DNA from: Treponema sp.
GTDB lineage: Bacteria; Spirochaetota; Spirochaetia; Treponematales; Treponemataceae
Length of the DNA: 64,000 bases
Reading direction: 5' to 3'
Assembly (NCBI GenBank): GCA_017470605.1
Contig: JAFUYH010000002.1
Span: 1-64,000, forward strand
Part shown: piece after piece, positions 8,511-17,983 of the stretch
How the letters are laid out: each line of letters opens with the position of its first letter
How positions within the stretch are numbered: the first letter of the stretch is position 1
Program-made: the position numbers and the translations under genes
The notes under the pieces: generated by a model
What the model was told of the DNA's origin: nothing
Seen by the model: only the letters and a program-made list of their open reading frames with translations
Database searches by the model: none

Positions 8511-8568
8511 ATCTAAATTATAATAAATTTTCTGTATAATATGAAGAGATTGTGTTATAATCTATGAT
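8511..8568. promoter_or_regulatory. Divergent promoter region aroC / diguanylate cyclase
   Basis: The 58-bp gap between the divergent genes holds TATAAT boxes close to both start codons. On the minus strand TATAAT at 8522-8517 is six bases from the aroC ATG. On the plus strand TATAAT at 8556-8561 is seven bases from the cyclase ATG, with another TATAAT at 8535-8540. Neither gene has a Shine-Dalgarno sequence. This fits leaderless transcription in both directions. A -35 candidate for aroC is TTCATA; none is clear for the cyclase. Confidence 0.5.
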
Positions 8569-9651
8569 ATGGAATTTTCATTTTCAGTAACAAGGCTCAT
8601 TTTTCAAACTTATTTTGCCCCTTTAATTTCAATTTCCATTCTGATTACATTTATCAAAGCAAACATAAGTTTTACAGACAACATTAACCGCTGCTTTTTA
8701 TGCGCCTGTGCCGCAGCAATCCTCCTTACAATTTCAGACAGCATGCGCTTTATTTCTGCCCACATGGAAAGCCCCACAATTTACAGATACATTTCCGCAG
8801 GAGTCGGCTATTCTCTCAGAACATTAATTCTTTATCTTACCAGCGTAATTGCAGGACGAAATGAAAAAAAGATAAATCTTTTATACTGCATTCCTCTTGC
8901 AGCCTGTATTATAACTTCTATAATAAGCATTTTCCCTTTTGGAAAAGGCTTAATGTTCTCATTTACAGAATCAAACAAGTTTATTCGCGGGCCTCTGGGC
9001 TTTCTTCCCCACTTTGCCTGCATTTTTTATACAGGCCAGATAATTTTTTATTCAGCCAGAAACTTTCATCACAATAAATTTGAACCGATTGTAGTAAGCC
9101 TTATGGCAGCCGCCGCATTTTTTGCAATGATACTTGAAAACCGCTATCATTTTGACTTTATTCTTTCCCAGGTTTTAATTATTTCAATCATCTTTTACTT
9201 CTTTTTTCTGCTTACCTACACTTACAAGCATGACACCCTTACCGATTTTCTTTCCCGACGCTGTTTTTATCTGGAATTAAAGCATTTTACAAAAGAACCC
9301 CTGATTATTCTTTCTATGGATTTGAACAATCTGAAGGTTTACAACGACACAAAGGGGCATGCAGCGGGAGACAAGGCAATTGTAACCGTTACGGTTGAAA
9401 TGAGAAAGCATTTTTCTAAACATGCAAAACTTTACAGAACCGGTGGTGATGAATTTATGGCTGTATTTAAAAAGACAAGCATCCAGACTGTAGAAGAGCT
9501 TATAAAAGAATTTCAGGAAGCCCTTTCTAAGACCGAATACAGCGTTGCCTGCGGTTTTGCCCAATACGTTCCGGGAGATAATGTTGAAAAAATCATTTCC
9601 ATGAGCGATGAAAAGATGTATGCAAACAAGGCTAAAATGAAAGGGCTTTAG
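8569..9651 (+). CDS. Membrane-bound GGDEF diguanylate cyclase
   Basis: The first 210 residues hold about seven hydrophobic segments and form an uncharacterised membrane sensor region. The last 150 residues are a GGDEF domain with DTLTDFLSRRCF, SMDLNNLKVYNDTKGHAAGDK and the intact signature RTGGDEF near residues 290-296. It is therefore expected to make cyclic di-GMP from two GTP. The RxxD inhibitory site normally five residues upstream of the motif is absent: the sequence there is SKHA. No EAL or PAS domain is present. It is a single gene, divergent from aroC. Confidence 0.88.
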   Translation: MEFSFSVTRLIFQTYFAPLISISILITFIKANISFTDNINRCFLCACAAAILLTISDSMRFISAHMESPTIYRYISAGVGYSLRTLILYLTSVIAGRNEKKINLLYCIPLAACIITSIISIFPFGKGLMFSFTESNKFIRGPLGFLPHFACIFYTGQIIFYSARNFHHNKFEPIVVSLMAAAAFFAMILENRYHFDFILSQVLIISIIFYFFFLLTYTYKHDTLTDFLSRRCFYLELKHFTKEPLIILSMDLNNLKVYNDTKGHAAGDKAIVTVTVEMRKHFSKHAKLYRTGGDEFMAVFKKTSIQTVEELIKEFQEALSKTEYSVACGFAQYVPGDNVEKIISMSDEKMYANKAKMKGL

Positions 9652-9840
9652 TTTATTTAAGGGCTATATTCATACCTGGCATTTCTGAAAAAAATCCTGT
9701 TTAATCTAACTTCAAATTTTTACTTATATTGAATATTTAAAGGAAAAACACTAAGATACTTCAAATAGTAATTATATATAAGCCGCCTTTCTACTTATGA
9801 TGAGCATAATACAGGGCGAGTTTATAAACAGGAGGATGAA

Positions 9841-10755
9841 ATGAGTATTTTTCGTGGCGCATTTACTGCGCTTATTACCCCGATGAACAAAGATGGTTCC
9901 GTAGACTTTGAGGGATTCCGAAAAAACGTCAAACATCAGCTTGAACAGGGTATAGACGGACTGGTTCCGCTTGGTACAACAGCTGAAACTCCTACTCTGG
10001 ATGAACGTCCGGGACAAGAAGAAGACAAAATCATCAGCATTGTATTTGAAGAAGTTCGGGCTTTTGAAAAGGCAAGCGGCAAAAAGATTCCGGTAATTCT
10101 GGGAGCCGGCTCTAACAATACAAAAGATGCTGTAGCATATTGTGAACGTGCAAAAAAAGCAGGAGCAGATGCCGCACTGGTTGTAACTCCTTACTATAAT
10201 AAACCTTCAAAAGAAGGTATTTACCAGCATTTCGCAGCCGTAAGCAAGGTTGGAATCCCAATCATTGTTTACAATATTGCAGGCCGCACAGGTTTGAACA
10301 TTCCAACAGACCTGCTTGAGCGCATTGCTGAATTGCCAAACATTGCCGGTGTAAAGGAAGCAAGTGGAAGCGTTGCACAGATGATGGAAGTAATCGGTCA
10401 GATTAAGTGCAAGAAGCCGGACTTTGCAGTTCTTAGCGGTGATGACGGTCTTACCCTTCCTCTGATTGCCTGCGGTGGAGACGGAATTATTTCTGTTGCT
10501 TCAAACATGATTCCAGCTTTGATGCACGAGCTTGCACAGTCTGCTCTCGACGGCGACTTAAAGAAGGCCCGCGAGATTCATTACAGGCTGGCACCTTTCT
10601 TTAAGGCAGAGTTCTGCGACGGAAACCCTTCTTCTATCAAATATGCAATGAACGTAAAGGGCATGCCGGCAGGCGGCCTGAGACTTCCTCTTGTTGAAGT
10701 TACTGATGCTGCTAAGAAAATTATTGAAAAAGCTATAAATGATTGTGGCTTATAA
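9841..10755 (+). CDS. dapA: 4-hydroxy-tetrahydrodipicolinate synthase
   Basis: The 304-residue protein is full length for DapA, which condenses pyruvate with aspartate semialdehyde in the diaminopimelate/lysine pathway. Signatures are PLGTTAETPTL, VTPYYNKPSKEGIYQHF with the catalytic Tyr, YNIAGRTGLNI, and GVKEASGS with the Schiff-base lysine near residue 172. A perfect AGGAGG ribosome-binding site sits eight bases upstream. The gene for the enzyme that makes its substrate (asd) follows directly, separated by a branched terminator-like structure. The 189 bp before dapA show no clear hairpin. Confidence 0.95.
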   Translation: MSIFRGAFTALITPMNKDGSVDFEGFRKNVKHQLEQGIDGLVPLGTTAETPTLDERPGQEEDKIISIVFEEVRAFEKASGKKIPVILGAGSNNTKDAVAYCERAKKAGADAALVVTPYYNKPSKEGIYQHFAAVSKVGIPIIVYNIAGRTGLNIPTDLLERIAELPNIAGVKEASGSVAQMMEVIGQIKCKKPDFAVLSGDDGLTLPLIACGGDGIISVASNMIPALMHELAQSALDGDLKKAREIHYRLAPFFKAEFCDGNPSSIKYAMNVKGMPAGGLRLPLVEVTDAAKKIIEKAINDCGL

Positions 10756-10758
10756 TTG

Positions 10759-10851
10759 TCACACGGATTCGATTTTGCTAACGCAAAATCTTTAATAAAA
10801 TATAAAAATGGAATTACGTTAGTAATTCCGAATCCGTGTGATATTATTTTT
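10759..10851 (+). terminator. Branched terminator-like structure between dapA and asd
   Basis: A perfect 13-bp outer stem (10759-10771 with 10829-10841) encloses two perfect 8-bp hairpins. GATTTTGC/GCAAAATC has loop TAAC (10771-10790) and GGAATTAC/GTAATTCC has loop GTTA (10810-10829). A run of nine or more T follows immediately. The two loops are complementary to each other. It can terminate dapA transcripts and limit read-through into asd, whose ribosome-binding site AAGGAG follows at once. Confidence 0.75.
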
Positions 10852-10868
10852 TTTAAGGAGATAACGAT

Positions 10869-11966
10869 ATGTCAGAAAAGATAAAGGTCGGTGTACTTGG
10901 CGCTACTGGTATGGTAGGCCAGAGATATATTAAGCTGCTGGAAAACCATCCGTGGTTTGAAGTTTCTTACGTTGCGGCTAGTCCTCGTTCGGCCGGTAAA
11001 CCTTACTGTGAGGCTGTAAAAAACCGATGGCTGATTGGCGCTGAAATCCCTAGCGGAGTTGCAAACCTGATTGTAGAAGATGCCAACGACGAAAAGAAGG
11101 CTCTTGGCAAGTGCCAGTTTGTATTCTCTGCTCTTGAAATGGGAAAAGACGAGATTAAGGCTCTGGAAGCCGCTTATGCCGCAGAAGGAATTCCTGTTGT
11201 AAGCAATGCGAGCGCAAACCGCTGGACAGAAGACGTTCCTATGCTGGTTCCAGAAATCAACTACAGCCACTTGGACGTAATTGCAGAACAGAAAAAGCAC
11301 CACGGCTGGGACAAGGGCTTTATTGCAGTTAAGCCTAACTGTTCTTTGCAGACATACATGATGCCGCTCCACGCCTTGATTCAGGCAGGCTATCCTGTAA
11401 AGAGAATGATTGTAACAACTCTTCAGGCAACTTCTGGTGCAGGCTACCCTGGTGTTGCTTCTTTTGATATGATTGACAACATTGTGCCTTTTATTGGCGG
11501 CGAGGAAGAAAAGACAGAAAAAGAATGTCTTAAGATTCTGGGAAGCGTAAAGGACGGCAAGATTGAAAACGCTGCCTACCCTATCGTTTCTTCAACATGT
11601 ACCCGCGTTCCTGTTGTAGACGGACACACAGCATGTGTAAGCCTTGAGTTTGACTTGCCGGATGACAAAAAGCCAAGCCTTGAAGAAATTGAGCGTGTAT
11701 GGACAAGCTATACATCAGTGCCACAGGAACTCAAACTGCCTAGTGCGCCGGAACATCCTATTGTTGTACGCCACGAAGAAAACCGTCCTCAGCCACGCCG
11801 TGACCGCGAGACTGAAAAGGGAATGGCCTGCGTAATCGGACGCCTCCGCCCATGTAACGTATTCGACGTAAAGTTTGTAGCTTTAAGCCACAACACTAAA
11901 CGAGGTGCAGCACTTGGCGGAATTCTGAACGCAGAGCTGCTTAAGGCAAAGGGATTCTTCGGATAA
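10869..11966 (+). CDS. asd: Aspartate-semialdehyde dehydrogenase
   Basis: The 365-residue enzyme reduces aspartyl phosphate to aspartate semialdehyde, the substrate of DapA next door. It has an N-terminal NADP-binding Rossmann fold (VGVLGATGMVGQRYIKLL), the catalytic cysteine in KPNCSLQ near residue 158, and GHTACVSLEFD in the C-terminal domain. Its length and the sequence around the active site fit the fungal/archaeal subtype rather than the proteobacterial one. It starts eight bases after AAGGAG and ends before a strong terminator. Confidence 0.92.
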   Translation: MSEKIKVGVLGATGMVGQRYIKLLENHPWFEVSYVAASPRSAGKPYCEAVKNRWLIGAEIPSGVANLIVEDANDEKKALGKCQFVFSALEMGKDEIKALEAAYAAEGIPVVSNASANRWTEDVPMLVPEINYSHLDVIAEQKKHHGWDKGFIAVKPNCSLQTYMMPLHALIQAGYPVKRMIVTTLQATSGAGYPGVASFDMIDNIVPFIGGEEEKTEKECLKILGSVKDGKIENAAYPIVSSTCTRVPVVDGHTACVSLEFDLPDDKKPSLEEIERVWTSYTSVPQELKLPSAPEHPIVVRHEENRPQPRRDRETEKGMACVIGRLRPCNVFDVKFVALSHNTKRGAALGGILNAELLKAKGFFG

Positions 11967-11976
11967 TCAGCATTAG

Positions 11977-12014
11977 AACGGTGGTTTTGACAGGTTCAGC
12001 CACCGTTTTTTTTT
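11977..12014 (+). terminator. Rho-independent terminator of asd
   Basis: AACGGTGG (11977-11984) and CCACCGTT (12000-12007) form an 8-bp stem with a 15-nt loop, followed by a long T-run. Confidence 0.85.
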
Positions 12015-12050
12015 ATTTCCTTTTATCTATGAATTCACTATTATTTAATT

Positions 12051-13649
12051 ATGAAAAAGATTTTTTATTCTATACTGATTTTATTTTCGATTATTACACT
12101 TTCATCATGCGCTTCTACAAAAAATGCAACAAATCCTGTAAAAACAAAAACACCTTTTCTTACTGAAATAATTTCTGTTACAGGCGGAGACATTCAGGGA
12201 ATTTTAAATGAAGAAGGAAATGTAGAAATTTTCGCGGGAATTCCTTTTGCGGCTCCTCCTGTGGGCAATCTGCGCTGGCGGGAACCTCAAGACGTGATTG
12301 CGTGGGAAGGAGTTCGCCCTGCAAATCGTTTTGCTCCTATGGCAATGCAGACTCAAAACGGAGCCCTATACAACTTCCTCTTTAATCTGTATACGCATCA
12401 GAAAACAAGCCGAACCTACAAGGCTCCAATGAGCGAAGACTGCCTTTACCTTAATGTGTGGCGTCCTGTAAATCTGGAAGAAGGTGCTAAAGTGCCTGTG
12501 CTGGTTTACATTCACGGCGGAAGCCTTATGAGCGGTCAGAGCTGGTACGAAAAATACGACGGAGAAAACCTTGCTAAAGAAGGAATTATTGTAGTAACGA
12601 TTGCCTACCGCCTTGGAGTTTTTGGCTATTTTGCAGATGAAGAACTGGCAGCAGAATCTGAAAATGGAACGACCGGCAATTACGGACTTTTAGACCAGAT
12701 AAAAGCACTGGAATGGGTTCACAACAATATTGAAGCCTTTGGCGGTGATGCAGGAAACGTTACCATTGCAGGAGAATCAGCAGGCTCTTCTTCCGTAAAT
12801 GCACTCTGCGCTTCTCCCCTTACAAAAGGCTTTTTCCGCAGGGCTATTGCAGAAAGTTCTTCTGTAGTTCAGGAAAATCCCCCTCACACCTTCCGAACAA
12901 TGGAAGCAGCCTTTAAAATGGGCGAGGACATAAAAAAAGAATTCAAGGTTTCTTCTGTAGAAGAACTCAGAAAAATTCCAGCTGAAAAACTGATTAAAAC
13001 ACGATACGCAAACAATTCCATGACGGTAGACGGCTATGCCCTGCCGGAAAGTCCTTATGAAATATATCAGAAAGGACAAAATCACGAAGAAGCACTTTTA
13101 AACGGATTTAATGCCAGAGAAGGATTCGGCTTTACTTTCTTTACCAAGGTGAACAGAAAGAATATTGCAGACCTGCTTCGTCCTTCATTTAAAGAACGGA
13201 CAGAAGAATTCCTGGAAAAGTATCCTGTAAAAAATAATAAAGAGGCAAAAAGTCTTTACAGCGATATTTTTTCAGTTGTCTGCTTTACTTATCCTCATGA
13301 AGTCTGGACAAGAACTGTTGAAGCGCAGAATCGACCGGTTTACGAATATTATTTTTCACGCGAAAACGGAGAAATCGGAACAAACCATTCTGGAGAAATG
13401 ATTTACGCCTACCGCAATGTGCCTAAAACAAAACTTTATAAAGAGCGGGACTATGAGCTGGAAGAAACAATGTCTTCTTACTGGCTGAATTTTATCCGCA
13501 CGGGTAATCCAAACGGAAATGACACAAAGGGAGAGCCTCTTCCAGAATGGAAAAGTACAGCAGAAAGCAAGGGACTTTTAATGGAATTTGGAGATACTTC
13601 TTCTATGATAGAAGACCCATTCCGCTATGTTTACGAATATCTGGACTAA
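12051..13649 (+). CDS. Type B carboxylesterase lipoprotein
   Basis: The 532-residue protein begins with a signal peptide and lipobox TLSSC (Cys20), so it is probably a membrane-anchored exported lipoprotein. The rest is a type B carboxylesterase of the alpha/beta-hydrolase fold. It has GIPFAAPPVGNLRWREPQ, SEDCLYLNVW, the oxyanion motif VYIHGGSLMSG, the catalytic serine in GESAGSSS (Ser243), and a likely catalytic histidine in TNHSGEM (His446). It should hydrolyse carboxylic esters, perhaps acylated plant polysaccharides or xenobiotics in a gut setting; the substrate is inference. No Shine-Dalgarno sequence is visible upstream. Confidence 0.9.
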   Translation: MKKIFYSILILFSIITLSSCASTKNATNPVKTKTPFLTEIISVTGGDIQGILNEEGNVEIFAGIPFAAPPVGNLRWREPQDVIAWEGVRPANRFAPMAMQTQNGALYNFLFNLYTHQKTSRTYKAPMSEDCLYLNVWRPVNLEEGAKVPVLVYIHGGSLMSGQSWYEKYDGENLAKEGIIVVTIAYRLGVFGYFADEELAAESENGTTGNYGLLDQIKALEWVHNNIEAFGGDAGNVTIAGESAGSSSVNALCASPLTKGFFRRAIAESSSVVQENPPHTFRTMEAAFKMGEDIKKEFKVSSVEELRKIPAEKLIKTRYANNSMTVDGYALPESPYEIYQKGQNHEEALLNGFNAREGFGFTFFTKVNRKNIADLLRPSFKERTEEFLEKYPVKNNKEAKSLYSDIFSVVCFTYPHEVWTRTVEAQNRPVYEYYFSRENGEIGTNHSGEMIYAYRNVPKTKLYKERDYELEETMSSYWLNFIRTGNPNGNDTKGEPLPEWKSTAESKGLLMEFGDTSSMIEDPFRYVYEYLD

Positions 13650-13652
13650 TAT

Positions 13653-14426
13653 CTAGCGTCTGGCAACAATGACCATGGTGCGGGCATGCTGGTCATAAGG
13701 AGAAAAATCAAAATCTCCGTAGGCCTTTGCATCTGCAAAACCGCACTCCTCTGTCATAAGCCGGCAAAGTTCTGCAGCAGAATAAAGCCTCTGGGTAAAA
13801 ACATGGTCAACCACAGGCTTTGCATCCGGCTTTTCTGCCAGATTTGTTCCTGCAGGATAAAGAGTCCAGCGGGAACGAAGCCCTTCCCAGGCTCCTTCTA
13901 CATTGAACTGGGTACGCACATGAAAGCCTGCCCTCTCAAATTCTTCACCTTCCGTAAAATACATGATTGAAGTTTCACGGCTCACACATTCCAGAATAAA
14001 AGTGCCGTCTTCCTTCAAAACTCCCGCAATATTTTTCAAAATCTGTAAGTCTTCTTCCAGAGTGTCACAGTAGCCGAAGGACGTGTATAAGTTTACAGCG
14101 CAGTCAAACTTCTTTTCAGACTTGAATGTGCGCAGATCGGCATTCAGCAGTTCAAGATTAACACCCTCTGCCTGGGCAGACTCGCGGGCCGCATCCAGTT
14201 CCGCCTGAATAACATCTACGCCTGTAACATCAAGCCCCAGAGCCGCCAGTTCCACGCTTATACGGCCAAGACCGCAGCCGGCATCCAGAACAGAATCCCC
14301 CTTTTTCAGGCGGGCAATATCGCGGACATAGCGGGCCACATCGGGAGCCTCTGCCCAGCGGGCTTCATCAAACATAATGGGTGCGTAATTCACCCAAAAA
14401 GATTCAGATTCAAACCATTCTGCCAT
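13653..14426 (-). CDS. SAM-dependent methyltransferase (class I)
   Basis: The 257-residue protein has a class I methyltransferase core. Motif I is VLDAGCGLGR near residues 45-55, an acidic motif II follows in DVTGVDVIQAELDAA, then LLNADLRTF, and DCAVNLYTSFGYCD at motif IV. The substrate is unknown. It sits at the downstream end of a minus-strand run with mutS2, five bases after the mutS2 stop, so it is probably co-transcribed. Confidence 0.85.
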   Translation of the reverse strand: MAEWFESESFWVNYAPIMFDEARWAEAPDVARYVRDIARLKKGDSVLDAGCGLGRISVELAALGLDVTGVDVIQAELDAARESAQAEGVNLELLNADLRTFKSEKKFDCAVNLYTSFGYCDTLEEDLQILKNIAGVLKEDGTFILECVSRETSIMYFTEGEEFERAGFHVRTQFNVEGAWEGLRSRWTLYPAGTNLAEKPDAKPVVDHVFTQRLYSAAELCRLMTEECGFADAKAYGDFDFSPYDQHARTMVIVARR

Positions 14427-14430
14427 GAAA

Positions 14431-16974
14431 CTATCCTTTTATTGTAACGTAAGTTTTGCCCGCCCCGCCGTCTTCTGCCGGAGCCTGTTCAAAAGAAGCA
14501 ACTGAAGGACAGTGCGAAAGATAATCCCTTACAATCTGCATGAGGATTCCATCCCCCTTACCGTGAATTACGCTGAAATGCAAAAAGTTGTTCAATATAC
14601 AAAGGTCTATCTGGTGTGCAAGTGCCTTTTGGGCTTCTTCCGCCCTCATTCCCAAAAGCCGCAGTTCAAAAACAGGGCGTTCACTGTCTGCGGCAGGCTC
14701 GTAAGAAGAACAAGAAACATCGTCCTCTGAATAGGAAGCCGTTACAGACTGCTTTTTGGAAAGAGTTAAATCCTTTTCTTTTACAGTCATTTTTACGCTG
14801 CCAAACTGAACCTGCCAGACACCCTTGCGGGTCTCTTCAATAAGACGGCCTTCGGTTCCAGTGGCACCAGCAATAACAACAGCACCGGCTTCAAACCGCA
14901 GGGGAAGAGCGCGCTCAGTTTCAGCACTTTTTGCAGTTCCGCCGCCCGCAGACACCAGCGCTTCATTTACAGTCGCAGTTTTCAGCGCCTCTGCATTGCT
15001 CATCTTCTTTTTTGTCTTTTTATTAGAAATGCGGCTGCCCTTCTTTTTAAGTTCAGACTCAAAACGCTTCTGGTCTTCTGCAAGTTTTTCTTCTTCCCTT
15101 TCAACTTTTTCTTCAAGTCGCTGGGTGTCAGAAGTCAAATCATTTATAAACTGCTTTACGCCAAGAGTTTTTTCCCGGGTAATTTCGCCTTCTTTTAGTG
15201 TACGCACCAGATTTTCCAGCTGACGGCGGGAATGAATCAAAAAATCATCCAGTTCCTGAGTACGGTCTTTTTTAAGTTCGTTTTCGCGACGGCGCAGTTC
15301 CAGTTCCCGAGTCTTTAAGCGTTCATATTTTTCTGTATATTCTCTTTCACGGCGGCTGGCTTCTTTCTGAACCTTATTAAGTTCCAGATGTTTTCGGTTC
15401 AACCCACGGATAAGGGCAGAAACGTCAGCCTGTTCACTTGCAATATAATTTCTGGCTGCCCTGCAGATTTCCAGAGGAAGTCCGTTTTTCTGGGCAATAT
15501 CAAGGGCATGGCTTTCTCCAGGGACTCCCATTAAAAGATGATAAGAAGGAGAAAGAGTGTCCTGATTAAATTCAACCGAGGCATTTATACAGCAGGGATT
15601 CGTATAGCCATAATTTTTCAAAATCCCCTGATGAGTCGTTACCAGAACAAAAGAGCGTCTTTTTATCAGTTCATCCAGAACAGCCATGGAAATTGCAGTA
15701 CCTTCCTGAGGGTCGGTTCCGCTTCCAAGTTCATCAAGAAGAATAAGACTGTCCGGCCCCGCACCTTCTACCGCGGCGGCAATATTTTTCATGTGCCCGC
15801 TGAATGTAGAAAGGCTCTGGTCAAGAGACTGGTCATCACCTATATCAGCATAGATTGAATCAAAAACAGGGAGCCTTGTGCCCTCTGCCGCGGGAATTGG
15901 AAAACCAGACTGATTAAGCATGGAAAGCAGGGCAAAAGTTTTAAGGGAAACGGTTTTTCCGCCGGTATTAGGCCCCGTAATGATTAAGACACGTTTTCCT
16001 TCCATAAAGCGGATATCAATAGGAACTGCCTTTTCACCCAAAAGAGGATGACGGGCCTGAACCAGAACAGGAGCCTCTCTTTCTGCATCAACAGTAACTG
16101 CAAAAAAGCAGTTATGTTCGGTTCCCCAGCGGGCAGCAGCCTGTGTCTGGTCAAAAAGACACATAACAGGCAGAGCGGCATTAAAAGCCGGAATAGACGG
16201 CTGTAAGGCAGACGTAAGTTCTGCAAGAATACGTTTTATCACGACCTGAAGCTCATATTCCTTTTGCACCAGCTCATTGCTGCACAAAACGGCTTCCTGC
16301 GGTTCAACATATACAGTCTGCCCGCTCTGGCTCACTTCGTAAACAATACCGGGGATTCTGTTCTGCAGGCTGGCCTTAACGGCAAGCACCTGATGTTCAC
16401 CGCGCAAAACAGGCACAGTAGATTCCAGGATAGAAGCATATTTTTGATCAGAAATAAAGCCCTGCATAATAGCCTTTATTTTGCTGTGCAGGCTTGCAAT
16501 CTGCTTTCTGATTGCAGTAATTTCCGGCAAGTCACGAAGCTCGCCGTCTGTAGTAATTACACGGAATATTTTGTTTTCGGTTTCGGTAAAATCAGGGATT
16601 TTTTCGGCTTCCTGCATCAAGCATTTTAGTTCCAGCTCATCGCCATGAACCGAAAGATATTTTTTTATTCCCTGCACGCTTAAAACCAGCTGGCCCAGGG
16701 CCTTAAGCTGCTCTAGCGTAAGAGCCGCACCGTTTGTCTTTATGATTGGGATAAGAGGACCACAAGCCTCCCAGCCCTTCAAAACGCCACCCTTTGATGT
16801 ATGGTGACAAAGGCTCCACTCGCGGCTTAAGTTTTTCCAGTTTTCTATTTCTTCTGTTTTGGTGGAAGGCAGGCGTTCCAAAAGCAAGGCCCGCCCCTCT
16901 GCGCTGACACAATAGCCCGCAACCTGTTCTCGTATGCGGAAGTAGTCTATTTCTGTTAATGTTTTTATGTCCAT
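14431..16974 (-). CDS. mutS2: MutS2 family protein with Smr domain
   Basis: The 847-residue protein has the MutS2 layout. It lacks the mismatch-recognition domains of MutS and has the core/lever region, then the ABC-type ATPase with Walker A GPNTGGKT (near residue 330) and LILLDELGSGTDPQEG. A long charged coiled coil spans about residues 510-640. The C-terminal Smr nuclease domain has LRLLGMRAEEA and VIHGKGDGIL. The usual LDLRG of Smr domains is changed to LRLLG. MutS2 proteins act on branched DNA or stalled ribosomes in other bacteria. It starts three bases after the rsgA stop codon. Confidence 0.93.
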   Translation of the reverse strand: MDIKTLTEIDYFRIREQVAGYCVSAEGRALLLERLPSTKTEEIENWKNLSREWSLCHHTSKGGVLKGWEACGPLIPIIKTNGAALTLEQLKALGQLVLSVQGIKKYLSVHGDELELKCLMQEAEKIPDFTETENKIFRVITTDGELRDLPEITAIRKQIASLHSKIKAIMQGFISDQKYASILESTVPVLRGEHQVLAVKASLQNRIPGIVYEVSQSGQTVYVEPQEAVLCSNELVQKEYELQVVIKRILAELTSALQPSIPAFNAALPVMCLFDQTQAAARWGTEHNCFFAVTVDAEREAPVLVQARHPLLGEKAVPIDIRFMEGKRVLIITGPNTGGKTVSLKTFALLSMLNQSGFPIPAAEGTRLPVFDSIYADIGDDQSLDQSLSTFSGHMKNIAAAVEGAGPDSLILLDELGSGTDPQEGTAISMAVLDELIKRRSFVLVTTHQGILKNYGYTNPCCINASVEFNQDTLSPSYHLLMGVPGESHALDIAQKNGLPLEICRAARNYIASEQADVSALIRGLNRKHLELNKVQKEASRREREYTEKYERLKTRELELRRRENELKKDRTQELDDFLIHSRRQLENLVRTLKEGEITREKTLGVKQFINDLTSDTQRLEEKVEREEEKLAEDQKRFESELKKKGSRISNKKTKKKMSNAEALKTATVNEALVSAGGGTAKSAETERALPLRFEAGAVVIAGATGTEGRLIEETRKGVWQVQFGSVKMTVKEKDLTLSKKQSVTASYSEDDVSCSSYEPAADSERPVFELRLLGMRAEEAQKALAHQIDLCILNNFLHFSVIHGKGDGILMQIVRDYLSHCPSVASFEQAPAEDGGAGKTYVTIKG

Positions 16975-16977
16975 TGC

Positions 16978-17964
16978 TTAATCAGTCCAAGAACCTGTGC
17001 GGATTTCTTCACTTATGCGCTTCCAGGAATCATAGCGTTCAGGAGAAATTGCCCCGCTTTCAACAGCTGCCTTAATTGCACAATCAGGCTCGCTGTCGTG
17101 TTTGCAGTTCATACCAAAACGGCATTTACCTACAAAAGGTTCAAATTCCTTAAAATATAGAGCCACATCATCAGCCTGAATATCATCCAGCACAAAACGG
17201 CGGATTCCCGGAGTGTCGATAATATCAGCTTTACGATTGTGAACGCCTTCTGTAAGAGCCTCGTTCAAAGTAAGGTGGATTAAAGTTCCCTTTGTAGTTG
17301 TATGATTTCCGCGACCGTATTTTTTAGAAAGACTTCCGGTTTTTAGAACACAGGAATTGTCCATCACATTTATCAAACTGGATTTTCCAACACCTGATTG
17401 TCCAACAAAGGCCGAAAGATGATCTTCCAGCAGTTCTGCAAACTGAGTCATTCCCTCCCCTGTTTTTGCAGAAATGCGCAAAACCTTATAGCCCAAATCT
17501 TCCCAGATATTAAGGCGGCGGTCAATTTCTTCGTATTCTTCTAAGCGGCCGTCTGTCTGCATTTTTTCGGCTAAATCCCATTTATTGCAGACAATCACAG
17601 GGGTAATTCCCTGATGCTCAGCCTGAGCCAGAGCGCGGTCTGTAAAACGAGGGCGGAAAGGAGGTTCATCGGGAGTTGTTACAAGAATCAGATAATCAAG
17701 ATTGCTGGCCAAAAGCTGAGGACAGCGGCCTTTCACATTCCAGCGCAGGAAAGTGTTTTTTCTTGGCATGATTGAAAGCACCTGTCCCTTCTTTTCATTC
17801 ATTGGGTCTGCTTCAATTTCAAGCATATCACCAGGAGCAATAGGATTGTAAAATTCCTTATCAGATTTAATCACCTTGCCCTTAATAGAACAAAGCCTTG
17901 TGACCTCATCCTCACATTCAACCGTGAAAAGATTATTTGTTCCCGCAATAACAGTTCCGTTCAT
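16978..17964 (-). CDS. rsgA: Ribosome small-subunit GTPase RsgA
   Basis: The 328-residue protein is a circularly permuted GTPase of the RsgA/YjeQ family that assists late 30S assembly. An OB-fold precedes the G domain. The G motifs occur in the permuted order CNKWD (G4), VGQSGVGKSSLIN (G1) and DTPGIRRF (G3). The C-terminal zinc knuckle is present as CRFGMNCKHDSEPDCAI. An AAAAAAGGAG-type ribosome-binding site precedes the ATG. The upstream gap to argS is full of palindromes. Confidence 0.95.
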   Translation of the reverse strand: MNGTVIAGTNNLFTVECEDEVTRLCSIKGKVIKSDKEFYNPIAPGDMLEIEADPMNEKKGQVLSIMPRKNTFLRWNVKGRCPQLLASNLDYLILVTTPDEPPFRPRFTDRALAQAEHQGITPVIVCNKWDLAEKMQTDGRLEEYEEIDRRLNIWEDLGYKVLRISAKTGEGMTQFAELLEDHLSAFVGQSGVGKSSLINVMDNSCVLKTGSLSKKYGRGNHTTTKGTLIHLTLNEALTEGVHNRKADIIDTPGIRRFVLDDIQADDVALYFKEFEPFVGKCRFGMNCKHDSEPDCAIKAAVESGAISPERYDSWKRISEEIRTGSWTD

Positions 17965-17983
17965 GAAACTCCTTTTTTATAGG

